The position numbers and the translations under genes are program-made. A stretch of DNA of 64,000 nucleotides from NCBI GenBank assembly GCA_003164035.1, contig PLRS01000004.1, positions 1 to 64,000 on the forward strand. Direction: 5' to 3'. Positions 55,082 through 64,000 of this stretch are shown one piece after another (position 1 is the first letter of the stretch; every line of letters begins with the position of its first letter). The stretch is from Bryobacterales bacterium. GTDB lineage: Bacteria > Acidobacteriota > Terriglobia > Bryobacterales > Bryobacteraceae. The notes beneath the pieces are model-generated. The model saw only the letters and a list, made by a program, of their open reading frames with translations. It had not been told where the DNA came from and did not search any database.

Positions 55082-57058
55082 CTACCGCCCCGCGAGTTGC
55101 CGGAACAGCGCCGCGTCGGCCTTAGCTTCGGCGGCGTGGCCTTGTTGCGCCGCCAGGCGGGCGCGCAGATCGAGCACGGTTGGGAAGTAGAAAGCCGCGA
55201 ACGGCGACAGGCCGTGGACCGGCGGGACCGGGGTACGCGCCAACAGGGCGGCGGCCTCGGCGAGGCGTCCGGTTTCGAGGTCGCACTCGGCCAGCAGCAC
55301 CGGCAGCCCTTCGTCGCTCGATCCCTCCCCGTTGGTGTACATCCGCTCGAACACTTCGCCCGCGCCGGCGAAATCGCGAGCCAGCAGCAGGGCGTGCGCC
55401 AGCGCGTAATCGCGGATTTCGGTTTCCGCGGCGAGAGGGGCGAATTTACCAGCGCGGACCTTCCATTCGGCGGCCGCGGCGGGCGGCTGCGCCAGGAAGG
55501 CGGCGATGGCGGCGGCAGTGGAAGTGGCTCGGTCGCCGGTTTCGCGGGCCTTTCGGGCCATGGCTTCGGCGCGCGGCCGGTCGCCCGCGACCAGGCTCCA
55601 GACCGCCAGACGCACGTAAGCCCGGGAGGCGAGAGAACGCTGCGGCCCTGCTTCCGCCTTTTGCGCCATGGCTTCGAGGCGGGCGAAAGCGGCCTTGGGC
55701 TGGCCCACGGCCCACTGCCATTCGGCGTCGAAGAAATCGGCCGCCGGGTCGTGCGCTGCCGCGCGGGCGTCGCGATACTGCCGGGCGAGGGCGTTGGCGC
55801 CGGCCAGGTCGCCGGCCAGCAACTGGGCGAATGCGGCCTTGAAATAGTCGCCGGAGCCGAGAAAGCCGGGGGTCTTACGCACGGCTTCCAGATACAGACC
55901 GGCAGCCTGCCGGAAGCGCCCGCCGATCAGGTTGATGTCGCCCAGCGAATCGATGGGGTTGGGGTCGGCCGGCTGCAATTGCCGGTATTTTTCGAGCGCG
56001 CCGGTGGCGCCTTCCAAATCGCCGGACCAGGCGAGGGCGTAGGCCAGTTGGTTGAGCAGATTGGTATCGTCCGGCTCGACTTCGAGAGCATGGCGGTAGG
56101 CCTGCGCGGCGGGGCGATGATCGTGCCGGTTTAACGCCATTTCGCCCACCGAACGCCAGAGATCGGGATCGTGCGGGGTGAGACGGGCAACGGCCGACAG
56201 GGCTTGATAGCGCCCAGAGGCATCGCCGCGCAGGGCGGCCAATTCCACCGCGATGCGCGCCCGTTCCAGCGCCGGGATGGCCGGCCGGTTCAGCGCCTTT
56301 TCGAGCGTAGAACGGGCCTCGTCGGTGCCGTGCCGGGTTTCGGCGAGGAGCCGATAGGCGGGCGCAAAATCGGAATCGGCGGCGATGGCGCGCTCGGCGG
56401 CTTTAGCCATGGAAACGCTGTCCGGCGCTTCCAGAGCCTGGCTGTAGGCTTCGAGCGCGGCGGGGCTGTGGGTGCCGAAGCCCTCCGGATGGGGCGCGAG
56501 CTGGCGGGCCAGTTCCGCGGCGGCCGCCAGCACATCCGTTCCGGCAGCGGAAGCTTCCAGGCACGCCATATCGCGGCCGGTCCGCACATCGCGCAAGAAA
56601 AGCCGGGCATGGAGCCGCCCGCCCGCGGTCCAGTACGATCCGTACGCGACCCGGGTAGCGCCGACCGCCGCAGCCGCCGCGGTTTCGGTGGAGACGCCGG
56701 GACCCGATACCGGGCGCACACCCAAACCGCGCTCCGCCGCGCTCAACCGCGCCGCCGGGATGGCATAGATACCGGGCGCGCCGCGCAGTTCCTCGCCGAG
56801 AACCTGGGTGAAGGCGCGGCCGATCCAATCCTGGGCGGGGTCGGCCCCCAGGTTCTCGAATCGAACGATGGCCAGACGGGTCCATGGGGGTGAGGCGGAG
56901 TGCCGCGAACAGGCCGCGGCCACGAGGCAAAGCGCGGCCAGGATGATCCCTAATGTGGGACAGGCCTCCTGGCCTGTCGTTTTCAGGCGAAAGCGCCTGC
57001 CAGGTGTAAACGCCCCGAAGACAGGCCGGGAGGCCTGTCCCGCTTGCTTACAGGACAC
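55082..57058 (-). CDS. TPR lipoprotein-like protein with repeat-derived N-terminus
   Basis: 658 residues. The hydrophobic export region IILAALCLVAAACSRHS ends in a plausible lipobox (VAAAC). It is preceded by about 36 residues read from a palindromic repeat (56956-57044). Residues about 60-170 are a FlgO/TolB-like nucleotide-less domain (TRLAIVRFENLGADPAQDWIG, YGSYWTAGGRLHARLFLRD) as often found before TPRs. The rest is about ten TPR units. No ATG lies between the repeat and the hydrophobic segment, so ATG 57058, inside the upstream gene's end, is the likely start. It overlaps that gene by 11 bases. Confidence 0.82.
   Translation of the reverse strand: MSCKQAGQASRPVFGAFTPGRRFRLKTTGQEACPTLGIILAALCLVAAACSRHSASPPWTRLAIVRFENLGADPAQDWIGRAFTQVLGEELRGAPGIYAIPAARLSAAERGLGVRPVSGPGVSTETAAAAAVGATRVAYGSYWTAGGRLHARLFLRDVRTGRDMACLEASAAGTDVLAAAAELARQLAPHPEGFGTHSPAALEAYSQALEAPDSVSMAKAAERAIAADSDFAPAYRLLAETRHGTDEARSTLEKALNRPAIPALERARIAVELAALRGDASGRYQALSAVARLTPHDPDLWRSVGEMALNRHDHRPAAQAYRHALEVEPDDTNLLNQLAYALAWSGDLEGATGALEKYRQLQPADPNPIDSLGDINLIGGRFRQAAGLYLEAVRKTPGFLGSGDYFKAAFAQLLAGDLAGANALARQYRDARAAAHDPAADFFDAEWQWAVGQPKAAFARLEAMAQKAEAGPQRSLASRAYVRLAVWSLVAGDRPRAEAMARKARETGDRATSTAAAIAAFLAQPPAAAAEWKVRAGKFAPLAAETEIRDYALAHALLLARDFAGAGEVFERMYTNGEGSSDEGLPVLLAECDLETGRLAEAAALLARTPVPPVHGLSPFAAFYFPTVLDLRARLAAQQGHAAEAKADAALFRQLAGR
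56956..57044. repeat. Palindromic repeat (GGGACAGGCCTCC type) in the 5' end of the TPR gene
   Basis: GTGGGACAGGCCTCCTGGCC and the right-hand GGCCGGGAGGCCTGTCCCGC form the outer arms, and inner hairpins exist at each end (ACAGGCC...GGCCTGT). A fifth family, distinct from GGGACAGACGATC by sequence but built the same way. Translated as QAGQASRPVF...TGQEACPT. Confidence 0.9.
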
Positions 57059-57827
57059 GCGGCTCCAGGGTCAGCAGTTCCTTGAATTCCGGCAAGTCGC
57101 GCATGGCGGCGAAATCCGGCTCCTTGGCCAGCTCTTTTTTGTCCTTGTAGCCCTCTTCCAGGGCTTTGCGCAGGTACTGCAGGGCCAGCTCGTTTCGGCC
57201 CTGTTTGGCGTACAACCGGGCGATATGGTAATGATAGGAGGCCCGCTCGGCGATGCTGCGCTCCTCCAGGATCTGGCCGAAGCTGCCGTGATGCTCCAGC
57301 ACCTCCGGATCGAGCTTGACGGCAATCTGGTAATTCTCCATGCCCTTGGCAAAGTTCTTGCGCGCGAACCAGGCCGTGCCGAGGTTCATGTAATAGGATG
57401 CGGCGCGGGTCGAATCGGCGTCCTGTTTCAAAGCCTTCTCGTACCAGGAAATGGCGCGGCGGTAGCTCTTGCGGGCATAGTAGACCGCACCCATGTTGTT
57501 CATCGCCTCGGCGTAGCCGGGCCTGATCTTGAGGGCCTGTTGATAGGCCTTGCGGGCGCTTTCCAGATCGTTCATCTGGTGGTAGGCGATGCCGACTTTG
57601 TTGCGAACGACGGCATCGGTGGATGGCGCCAGACCATAGGCGTCGATGGCCGCGCGATAGTCCCTTCGGGCCATGAAAATATCGCCCCGAAGCTCCGGAG
57701 ATAAGGGCGGAGATATGGCGGCGGATTGGGCCGTGGCCTTATCCAGCATGGCATTGCCGGATTGAGCGGCCGCGGTTGCGTAGAGGAAAGCTGCCAACAG
57801 TGCCAAGGCAAAGTGACGTGCAACCAT
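57048..57827 (-). CDS. Secreted TPR protein
   Basis: 259 residues with a signal peptide (MVARHFALALLAAFLYATAA) and about five TPR units (VGIAYHQMNDLESARKAYQQ, AMNNMGAVYYARKSYRRAIS). The end (EEGYKDKKELAKEPDFAAMRDLPEF) is the common cap of bacterial TPR proteins. First of two overlapping TPR genes. Probably a periplasmic scaffold, perhaps for the envelope enzymes encoded beside it. Confidence 0.88.
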   Translation of the reverse strand: MVARHFALALLAAFLYATAAAQSGNAMLDKATAQSAAISPPLSPELRGDIFMARRDYRAAIDAYGLAPSTDAVVRNKVGIAYHQMNDLESARKAYQQALKIRPGYAEAMNNMGAVYYARKSYRRAISWYEKALKQDADSTRAASYYMNLGTAWFARKNFAKGMENYQIAVKLDPEVLEHHGSFGQILEERSIAERASYHYHIARLYAKQGRNELALQYLRKALEEGYKDKKELAKEPDFAAMRDLPEFKELLTLEPRVL

Positions 57828-57863
57828 GCGGGCCTCCTACAGTGCTACCGAATCACCCTGTGA

Positions 57864-60422
57864 TTATTTAATCACATCCAGCAGGCGGCGTAACAACCCC
57901 TTCTTCTCCGGCGGCGCTTTTTTCGGGTTCGGCGGAGCGCTTGCCGTTTCCGCGGCGGTATCGGGCGGGGTCTGGCGCGCGGCCCGGCGGGCAACTTCGC
58001 CCGCGCCGATATGGCTGGCGCCGGAGTCCCCCGCCCGCGCCGGCGCTTCCGAATCCCACCCCGCCACGTTGGTCACGCCGGTGCGGCCGCCATGCAGCGG
58101 GCAACTCCCCACCGGTTCGGTTCCGGCGATGTAGACTTCGGTTTGCGTCTTGGGGCAATTGGGCGTGGCGGGCATGCCGGAAGCGGGATCGATTTCGACG
58201 GTGACGATGCCGTTGGGAACGCGGAATTCCTGGGCGTCGCGGTACTCGCGATAACTGAGCGCGCGCCGCATGAATTCGGCCCAGATGGGCGCGGCCGAGA
58301 AGGCGCCTTGCAGGCCCAGGTCGCTATTGTCGTCGAACCCGACCCACACCACGCACAGCAACTGGGAGGTGTAGCCGGCGAACCAGCCGTCGCGCGAAGT
58401 GCCGGTCTTGCCCGCCGCCGGAACCAGGAATCCGTAAGTAGAGCGAACTCCAGCGGCGGTCCCGCTGCGCAGCACTTCCTCCATCAGATTGGTCATCAGG
58501 TAGGCTACCCGCGGATCGAGCGCACTCCGCTTCTCCGCGGTTCCCTTATACAACACGTGCCCGTCCTGGGAGCGCACCAGGGTGAGAAAATTCGGCTTCA
58601 CGTACACACCCTGGTTGGCGAATAAGGTGTAGGCGCCCACCGCTTCGAGCGGCGTGATTTCGTATGCGCCCAGCGCCACGGCGGGGGTGGGCTGGATATG
58701 GTAATTCATGCCGGCGCGATTGGCCATTTCGACCACCGACTGATAGCCCACCGTTTCCGCCACTTTCACCGTGGCCACGTTGAGCGAGTGGGCCAGCGCC
58801 GTGCGCAGCGTAACGTGGCCCATGAATTCGTGCTCGAAATTGGAAGGCTCGTAGGCCCGGTTATCGAACCAGAAAGTGGTGGGCTCGTCGTCGACCATGC
58901 TGCTGGCCGTCAGCACCTGGGCGGCGCCATCCACCCCCGTATCCATGGCGGCGGCGTAGACGAACGGCTTGAAAATGGAGCCGGGCTGGCGCTTGGCGAG
59001 CACATGATTGAGCTGGCTGGCGCCGTAGCTGCGGCCTCCCACCAGGGCGCGCACCTCGCCGGTGTGCGGGTCGATCGCCACCAGCGCCACCTGCGGTTCG
59101 GGCACGGTCTTGCCTTTGAAGCGGCGCTGCCTGCGGATCTGCTCGTCCACATTCTGCATGCCCATGCGAACGGCTTCGCCGGCGTCGCGCTGCAAGCGCA
59201 TATCGAGGGTGGTGTAGATGCGGTAGGCGTTGGCCTGCAGATCGGTGTCCTGAAACCTGGATTGCAGGGTATCGCTGACCAGGTCCACGAAGTACGGCGC
59301 CTCGATCGACTGGGCCGCGGCCTTGGGCACGTTGATGGGCGCATCGGCGGCTTTGGCGTAATCGCGGTCGCCGATGTAGCCGTTCTGGCGCATCAGGTTC
59401 AAGACCACGTTGCGCCGTTCGCGCACACGGTCGGGGTGATGGTAGGGGTCGTAGGCGGCCGGATGCTGAATCATGCCGGCCAGTTCGGCCGCATCGGAAA
59501 CGTCGATCTGGCTGAGATCCTTGCCCAGGTAAGCCTCCGCCGCCTCACCGAAGCCGTGAATGCGGAACGAGCCGCGGGAGCCCAGGTAGACGTCGTTGGC
59601 GTAGTCCTCGAAGATTTCCTCCTTGGACATGCGCTGCTCGATCTGGATGGTGATCATCACCTGGGCCAGCTTGCGCGTCCAGCGTTTCTGCTGGTCCAGC
59701 CAGAACATCTTGGCCAACTGCATGCTGAGGGTGGAAGCGCCCTGGTCCTTGCGCCCTTCGCGGACATCCACATAGGCGGCTTTCACGATGCGCACCGGGT
59801 CGAAACCCGAGTGCTGGAAAAAGCGCTTATCTTCGGCCGAGGTCACCGCCTCCACCAGCACCTTGGGGATGTCGGCGAACCGGACGGTGCGCCGTTTCTC
59901 GCGGTTGGGGCCGGAGAAATTGGTGATCAGTTGGGGTTCCAACTGGTACTCGTTACGGGCGGTGTTGTCCTGCAGCGAGACGATGGAGGAGATTTTGCCG
60001 CCGGAAAAGCGGATCAGACCGGCCTCCTGGTCGAAATAAGAGTCCGGTCCGGGGTAGACTTCGATGGCGGCGGGGTAGAGCTGGTAGTAGCCGGTCGGAT
60101 TGCTGCGGGATTCGGTATAGCCGCTGCGGCGGAGATCGGCGGCGACAGTCTCCGGAGTCGAAGTATTGCCCACCGATACGGCTTCCGGCGCGGCAAAGAT
60201 TTTGGCCGTGTTGGCGATCGGGCCTTCACCCAGTTTCTTATCGATCAGCGGAGCATATACAAGGTAGAAGTAGGTAAAGACGCCGAAGCAGAGGATGGTG
60301 GCGACGGCGCCCGCGATGAGCAGGGTACGGCCGACCGGGCCCAAGACAAAGCGGGCCAGACCGGAATTGGTCGGGACCCGCACTTTCATTCCTTTTTTCG
60401 CCACTACCTTTGATTTTCGCAT
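57864..60422 (-). CDS. Class A penicillin-binding protein (PBP1-type)
   Basis: Bifunctional peptidoglycan synthase, 852 residues. One N-terminal membrane helix (about 28-52), then a UB2H-like region. The GT51 glycosyltransferase shows the catalytic Glu in VTSAEDKRFFQHSGFD plus QGASTLSMQLAKMFWLD and RKLAQVMITIQIEQRMSKEE. The transpeptidase has SxxK in RQPGSIFKPFVYAAAM, SxN in AHSLNVATVKVAE and KTG in AAGKTGTSRDGWFAGYT. The C-terminal ~70 residues are Ala/Pro-rich and disordered. Confidence 0.95.
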   Translation of the reverse strand: MRKSKVVAKKGMKVRVPTNSGLARFVLGPVGRTLLIAGAVATILCFGVFTYFYLVYAPLIDKKLGEGPIANTAKIFAAPEAVSVGNTSTPETVAADLRRSGYTESRSNPTGYYQLYPAAIEVYPGPDSYFDQEAGLIRFSGGKISSIVSLQDNTARNEYQLEPQLITNFSGPNREKRRTVRFADIPKVLVEAVTSAEDKRFFQHSGFDPVRIVKAAYVDVREGRKDQGASTLSMQLAKMFWLDQQKRWTRKLAQVMITIQIEQRMSKEEIFEDYANDVYLGSRGSFRIHGFGEAAEAYLGKDLSQIDVSDAAELAGMIQHPAAYDPYHHPDRVRERRNVVLNLMRQNGYIGDRDYAKAADAPINVPKAAAQSIEAPYFVDLVSDTLQSRFQDTDLQANAYRIYTTLDMRLQRDAGEAVRMGMQNVDEQIRRQRRFKGKTVPEPQVALVAIDPHTGEVRALVGGRSYGASQLNHVLAKRQPGSIFKPFVYAAAMDTGVDGAAQVLTASSMVDDEPTTFWFDNRAYEPSNFEHEFMGHVTLRTALAHSLNVATVKVAETVGYQSVVEMANRAGMNYHIQPTPAVALGAYEITPLEAVGAYTLFANQGVYVKPNFLTLVRSQDGHVLYKGTAEKRSALDPRVAYLMTNLMEEVLRSGTAAGVRSTYGFLVPAAGKTGTSRDGWFAGYTSQLLCVVWVGFDDNSDLGLQGAFSAAPIWAEFMRRALSYREYRDAQEFRVPNGIVTVEIDPASGMPATPNCPKTQTEVYIAGTEPVGSCPLHGGRTGVTNVAGWDSEAPARAGDSGASHIGAGEVARRAARQTPPDTAAETASAPPNPKKAPPEKKGLLRRLLDVIK

Positions 60423-60616
60423 GCCTGGTGAAAAGCCGCTCGATAGCGAAACCGCCGCGGGCTGCCAGTTACTTCAGGCACGCAGCGGGCCGAAGGGAGC
60501 GGGAGTCGGGCCGCCCGGTGGCTCTAAGCGGGTTAACCGGTTGCAAATAAACCAAAAGCTCCCAGGCTGCCGGTTGATTGCCAGGCGTCCGGTTCGGCAC
60601 CACGCATGCTTCGGCG

Positions 60617-61201
60617 TCACCGCTTAGTAGAGGAATCTTTACCCGAGCCGCACAATTCCTGCCAGAAATCGCCGGAGTTGGGCGTCCATTCCGGCTGTTC
60701 CCGGCCGGAAATCTGCAACTCTTCGGCACGCAGCGTGCCGTGGCCGTAGACGCAGATATATTCGATACGGGGCCGGCCGAACTGCAGCATTTGTCCCCAC
60801 GATCCGGTTTCCACCGGCATACGCAGACGCCGCAGGCAGGTGCGGCAGCGGTAGCGCTGGTCCCAAACGATGAGGTACCCCACGCCGACCGCGAGCAGGA
60901 ACCACGCCATTAGCCCAAGGTTGCACAGTAGCCGGTCGGTGCCGTTCGAAAGCGGAGCCAGCAGTTTGGCTTCCTCGGCGGGCGTCGCGACGGCTCCGGG
61001 AACCAGCCAGATAACGTCCCGCTGGTTACTGGCTTCCGCGCCGGGCAAAGTCGGCACGCGAGGGGCGGCATGGATTTTTGCGGCGGGTTTGACGACCATG
61101 CCGTGCGGCAGATACCCGTCCATCAGGATGAGGAGCCCGTACAACGCCACCGACGCCACAGCTATTTTGGCTGCGAGAAACGACCAGTAACGCATATTCA
61201 T
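60617..61201 (-). CDS. Membrane protein with a zinc-ribbon-like CxxC motif, unknown function
   Basis: 194 residues. Two membrane helices (about 8-27, then LLCNLGLMAWFLLAVGVGYLIV near 95-115) flank a periplasmic loop. A cytosolic CRTCLRRLRMP follows, and CVYGHGTL could complete a metal site. Similar proteins occur in Acidobacteriota without assigned function. It lies upstream of the PBP gene on the same strand, about 195 bases away, with no operon overlap. Confidence 0.7.
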   Translation of the reverse strand: MNMRYWSFLAAKIAVASVALYGLLILMDGYLPHGMVVKPAAKIHAAPRVPTLPGAEASNQRDVIWLVPGAVATPAEEAKLLAPLSNGTDRLLCNLGLMAWFLLAVGVGYLIVWDQRYRCRTCLRRLRMPVETGSWGQMLQFGRPRIEYICVYGHGTLRAEELQISGREQPEWTPNSGDFWQELCGSGKDSSTKR

Positions 61202-61418
61202 TAGACTCCTTACGGGCCAATAAGTTTCTTAATCGACACAAGCATTGGGGCGGGACCCGAGGCCGGGGGCGCGGCTGTTGGGGTTTGGGTCGGAGCGCCG
61301 GTTCGAAAGCAGGCGCTGCAGGGCAGCGGTCCGCGCCACGAAGAAGGGGCGAATTGGGTTCGCGTTTGTGCATTTTTGTGCAATGCCGGCGGACTTCGAA
61401 TCCCCGGCGCGCGGCGGC

Positions 61419-61579
61419 GTGCTTAACCGATCTGGGGGGATTTCGCGGTTTAGGCGCGGCAATCGCTCCTATGCGGTCGCGGCTCGGTTACGAGTGCCGC
61501 TTGTTTTCAGTCACTTACCGAGCCGCGACCGTCAGGGAGCGGTTGCCCGGAACGGACTTCCCCCAGATCGGTTACGTAC
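61419..61579. repeat. Full ~160-bp MITE-like element, copy B (inverted relative to copy A)
   Basis: GTGCTTAACCGATCTGGGGG and CCCCCAGATCGGTTACGTAC form the ends. The inner palindrome arms are 61465-61499 and 61516-61548, with left-arm changes (AATCGCTCCTATGCGG) that are not matched on the right. The element occupies the space before tRNA-Glu. 61202-61418 shows no supported gene. Confidence 0.92.
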
Positions 61580-61655
61580 CCGGCGAGCAGGGGGGATTTG
61601 ACGCTCGGCGTGCGGGCAGGTACATTAGAAGAGTAGCCCTTCTTTCCGGCAGCAA

Positions 61656-61733
61656 GTCCCCATCGTCTAGCCCGGCCTAGGACATCGCCCTTTCACGGCG
61701 GTAACGGGGGTTCGAATCCCCCTGGGGACGCCA
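61656..61733 (+). tRNA. tRNA-Glu (anticodon TTC)
   Basis: Acceptor GTCCCCA pairs with TGGGGAC, anticodon loop CTTTCAC, T-arm GGGTTCGAATCCCC, CCA encoded. Preceded by the MITE copy and followed by a hairpin. Confidence 0.96.
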
Positions 61734-61734
61734 A

Positions 61735-61760
61735 ACCCGATTCTTCAATCCGAATCGGGT
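61735..61760 (+). terminator. Hairpin after tRNA-Glu
   Basis: ACCCGATTC and GAATCGGGT form a perfect 9-bp stem with an 8-base loop two bases after the CCA end. A good candidate for tRNA transcription end, though without a T-run. From here to 62143 (about 380 bases) I see no gene or repeat. Confidence 0.6.
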
Positions 61761-62143
61761 CGAACTCCTTGAAGAACATAGCACTTGGGGGTGGCTCGCT
61801 CAGGCCTCCCATGAAGCGCGGATCCCTCCGCCATCCTCTACCCCGCCAGCACATCGATCCGTCAGCGGTATTTCTTGGTCGCCAAGGCATTGTTCATGCC
61901 CTTTTGCCAGATCGCAAAAAATTGTTAGCTGCTGTAGTGAAATCGCCTCTTGGCGGGTCTTTGAAGGTAGGCAGCGCGACTATGCGAGTGCCCGTTCTGC
62001 CGGGGGCGCGGCTGGGTTCGCCACTGCGTAGGATCATGCGGCTCCGGATTGCATGCCTAATTGTGGCAGCACTCGGAACGAGCCGCCCACGCGTCCGTGC
62101 TTGATAGCTCCCGGCGCGAGTCTTATGGTGAGGTAAGGCCTCT

Positions 62144-64000
62144 ATGTCAACCGTCGGCCCGACGATCCGCGCAACGCCTTGGTTTCGCGGCGCCGGAAGT
62201 CGGAGGATTCTTCTGTCGATCGCGCTCTGTGCGATGCCGGACGCGCTCAACGCGGCTGTTCCGCAATTGCCGTTGGCTGTCGTTGTGTCTGCGCCCAGCG
62301 TACCTGCCGGCGCCCTGGCTCAAATTCGAGTGACGCTTGCCGCGCCGCACCGCACTGGATCAGTTCCTGCGTCGTCTCCATGGACCTCGACCCGGCCGTC
62401 ATCGGTACTCCCGCTCAGGTTGACGTGTTCAGCGCAACCGGAGACCAGGTAGGCACAGCCGTCTTTACCGGGAATCGAATCGACCTGCGATTCGGTTCCG
62501 ACACCGGGGGAATCGGCAGAATCCCCAGAGCGCCGATGCTGGTTGTCAACGTTCCCGTGCTTGCCGGCGGCTCAACGGCAACCAGTGTGAATTTCCCTTC
62601 CGCCCAGGCTCCGTATGGAAATCAATGCACCGACGCTTTCGGTTATCAATACACGGTATCGGCAACGTCGGCTCCGTTCCAGGCTGGCAGTGCGCTCGCG
62701 ATCGACAGCGTCACCCCGGGCGGTGGCCTGCTCCCGTCGGCTACCAAAGTTCAGATCGCCGGGACAGGATTTGCCCCTTCGGCCACGGTCCAGATCGATG
62801 GTGTGCCCCTGGCCTCGGTGGCGTTTGTCGCAGCTCAGGAAATCGATGTCACCGTGGCCACTCCCGCGGACTTAACCGGACGCCGGGTGGTGGTAACCAA
62901 TCCGGATGGTTCGTCTGCAGATTTCTATCCCGCTTTGACCGGAAAGGAGACCTGTAGCGGCTGCAACTATTCCGGTGCCGTGCAGCCGATTTTGCCCCAG
63001 CAGACATACTCCTACGTCGACCTCGGCACCACGAACGGCCCCGGTTTTGCCATCCAGAATCCTACCCTGGAACAAGTCAACTTCGAGATCGACTACAGTG
63101 CCACCCTCCACACTCCGAGCCACAGCGCCGCGGGCACCGTCGAACCCGGAGAGACATTTCTCTCTCTTCCTATCCCGCAGGAGGACACCGGCTTCATTTG
63201 GCTGAGATCCGACGCTCCGATCCGCGTGATGATACTGAGCCCGTCGGTGCCGGACTCCGACGATCAAGTGGGGCTGGCGGTCACCTGGGACGGTCCCAAC
63301 CCGAGCTGCAACGGCGCCTATCAGTTTCCTTTGCCCTCGCCGCCGTGCTGGCTCGGAGCGGCCGGAGCAGCTCCCCTGGTAAGCCATGCGACTGTCACCT
63401 GGAATCATGCCCTATCGTTCACGGCTTCGGCCACTACCGATGCGGGGCAATGGTTGACCATGGCAGTCGCAAGCAACCAGGCTTGCTTCAGGTATTCCAG
63501 CACCCCTTGCGGCTCACCAATCACCCTTACCGCCGATCCCTCCGTGCCCGCGGGAGATTACCACGCGACCGTAACCATTACCGGCGACGATCCTACCCTC
63601 CTGCCCGCGTCGTTCTCCTTTGTCTTTCGAGTCGCGCCGTCGGCGATCTCGATCGTCGCGCCGGGCTATCTCTGGTTCTCTGTAACCGATTCGGTCTATT
63701 CGCGCGGCCCGGCGCCGATCACCGTGAATAGTCCGTCAGTTGGAACGCCGTTCTCGGTGAACATTCGCGAAGAGGGCGGCTGGCTCTCGGTGACGCCGAT
63801 CGAAGGAGTGACGCCGGCCGTGCTGGGTGTTTACGTGAACCCATCTCCTTCGCAAACCGCCGGTATCGGCTACATCGACATCTCCGGCCCCTCTAACACC
63901 GTATCCGAGCCCGTGAACATGATCGTGCCCAACCCGCCACAGCCGGCGACTTACGCGCTAACGTCCGAGCCGTCATCGCTCGCCTTCTGGGCGAAGGCCG
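62144..64000 (+). pseudogene. Large secreted IPT/BACON-type protein, frameshifted near its start and cut by the window edge
   Basis: ATG 62144 reads a basic start, a signal helix (RILLSIALCAMPDALNAAVP) and AVVVSAPSVPAGALAQIRVT. Near 62340-62356 the homologous frame moves by one base and then stays open without a stop to position 64000 (from WISSCVVSMDLDPAVIGTPA). It encodes an Ig-like start with DVFSATGDQVGTAVF, an IPT/TIG domain (IDSVTPGGGLLPSATKVQIA), and BACON-like repeats (GEGGW-type: IREEGGWLSVTPIEGV). This is the architecture of long extracellular proteins of Solibacter. It may be a pseudogene or contain a sequencing indel. Confidence 0.75.

Noticed and set aside
54848-56134. 428-residue plus-strand open frame over the TPR gene
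   Set aside because: Begins inside a repeat and is antisense to TPR repeats; no domain.
58698-60413. 571-residue plus-strand open frame over the penicillin-binding protein
   Set aside because: Antisense to GT51 and transpeptidase motifs; Gly/Val/His-rich with no recognisable domain.
61693-61890. Minus-strand frame containing SPGGFEPPLPP
   Set aside because: This peptide is the translation of the tRNA-Glu T-arm region; not a gene.

Overview
The window is high-GC DNA (roughly 63-65% by eye) from a member of the Acidobacteriota, most likely the Bryobacterales/Solibacteraceae ('Candidatus Solibacter' and relatives). This placement rests on the Solibacter-type C-terminal domain (TIGR03437-like) on the secreted subtilase at 39613-43293, the many Tat-exported sugar enzymes, the TPR-rich lipoproteins and the dense population of palindromic repeats. 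It is inferred from gene content, since no rRNA is present. Both tRNA genes are intact.

Layout. 2-10700 is a type II secretion operon in the order E(partial)-F-G-H-I-J-K-L-M-C-unknown-D, with most genes overlapping or nearly touching. 10734-16802 holds a YjbR-like protein and a sugar-acid/aldolase operon (DapA-like lyase, FGGY kinase, class II aldolase, HAD phosphatase), facing a Tat-exported enolase-superfamily enzyme. 17077-34938 is metabolic and envelope cargo: a GH36 alpha-galactosidase, NDH-2, a quinone-oxidoreductase-like MDR, a four-gene minus-strand TPR/TlpA block, a group II intron fossil, a GMC dehydrogenase/subunit 3/pentahaem cytochrome operon, a GH50-like glycosidase, and a SulP transporter with a Tat-exported aminotransferase.

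From the tRNA-Arg at 34987 to about 48300 the DNA is a decayed accessory region. It holds a transposase fragment, two HigBA modules (one toxin frameshifted), a HipA fragment, a RelE-type pair, an MNT/HEPN pair with a truncated HEPN, two copies each of VanZ and YdcF ends, a chimeric WecA-like gene, and a giant subtilase broken by one in-frame TAG. 48345-54689 is a tight TonB receptor/YfiR/histidine kinase/hybrid kinase operon. 55082-61201 holds TPR proteins and a class A penicillin-binding protein on the minus strand. After tRNA-Glu a large secreted IPT/BACON-type protein runs off the right edge with a frameshift near its start.

The most striking feature is a set of at least five families of palindromic repeats. 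Four different elements sit inside the 5' coding ends of exported proteins: gspH, gspJ, gspK and a TPR lipoprotein. There they have become unusually long, cleavable leader peptides. One family includes a ~160-bp MITE-like element present as two full copies plus several single palindromes and half-copies; three copies carry matching variants in both arms.
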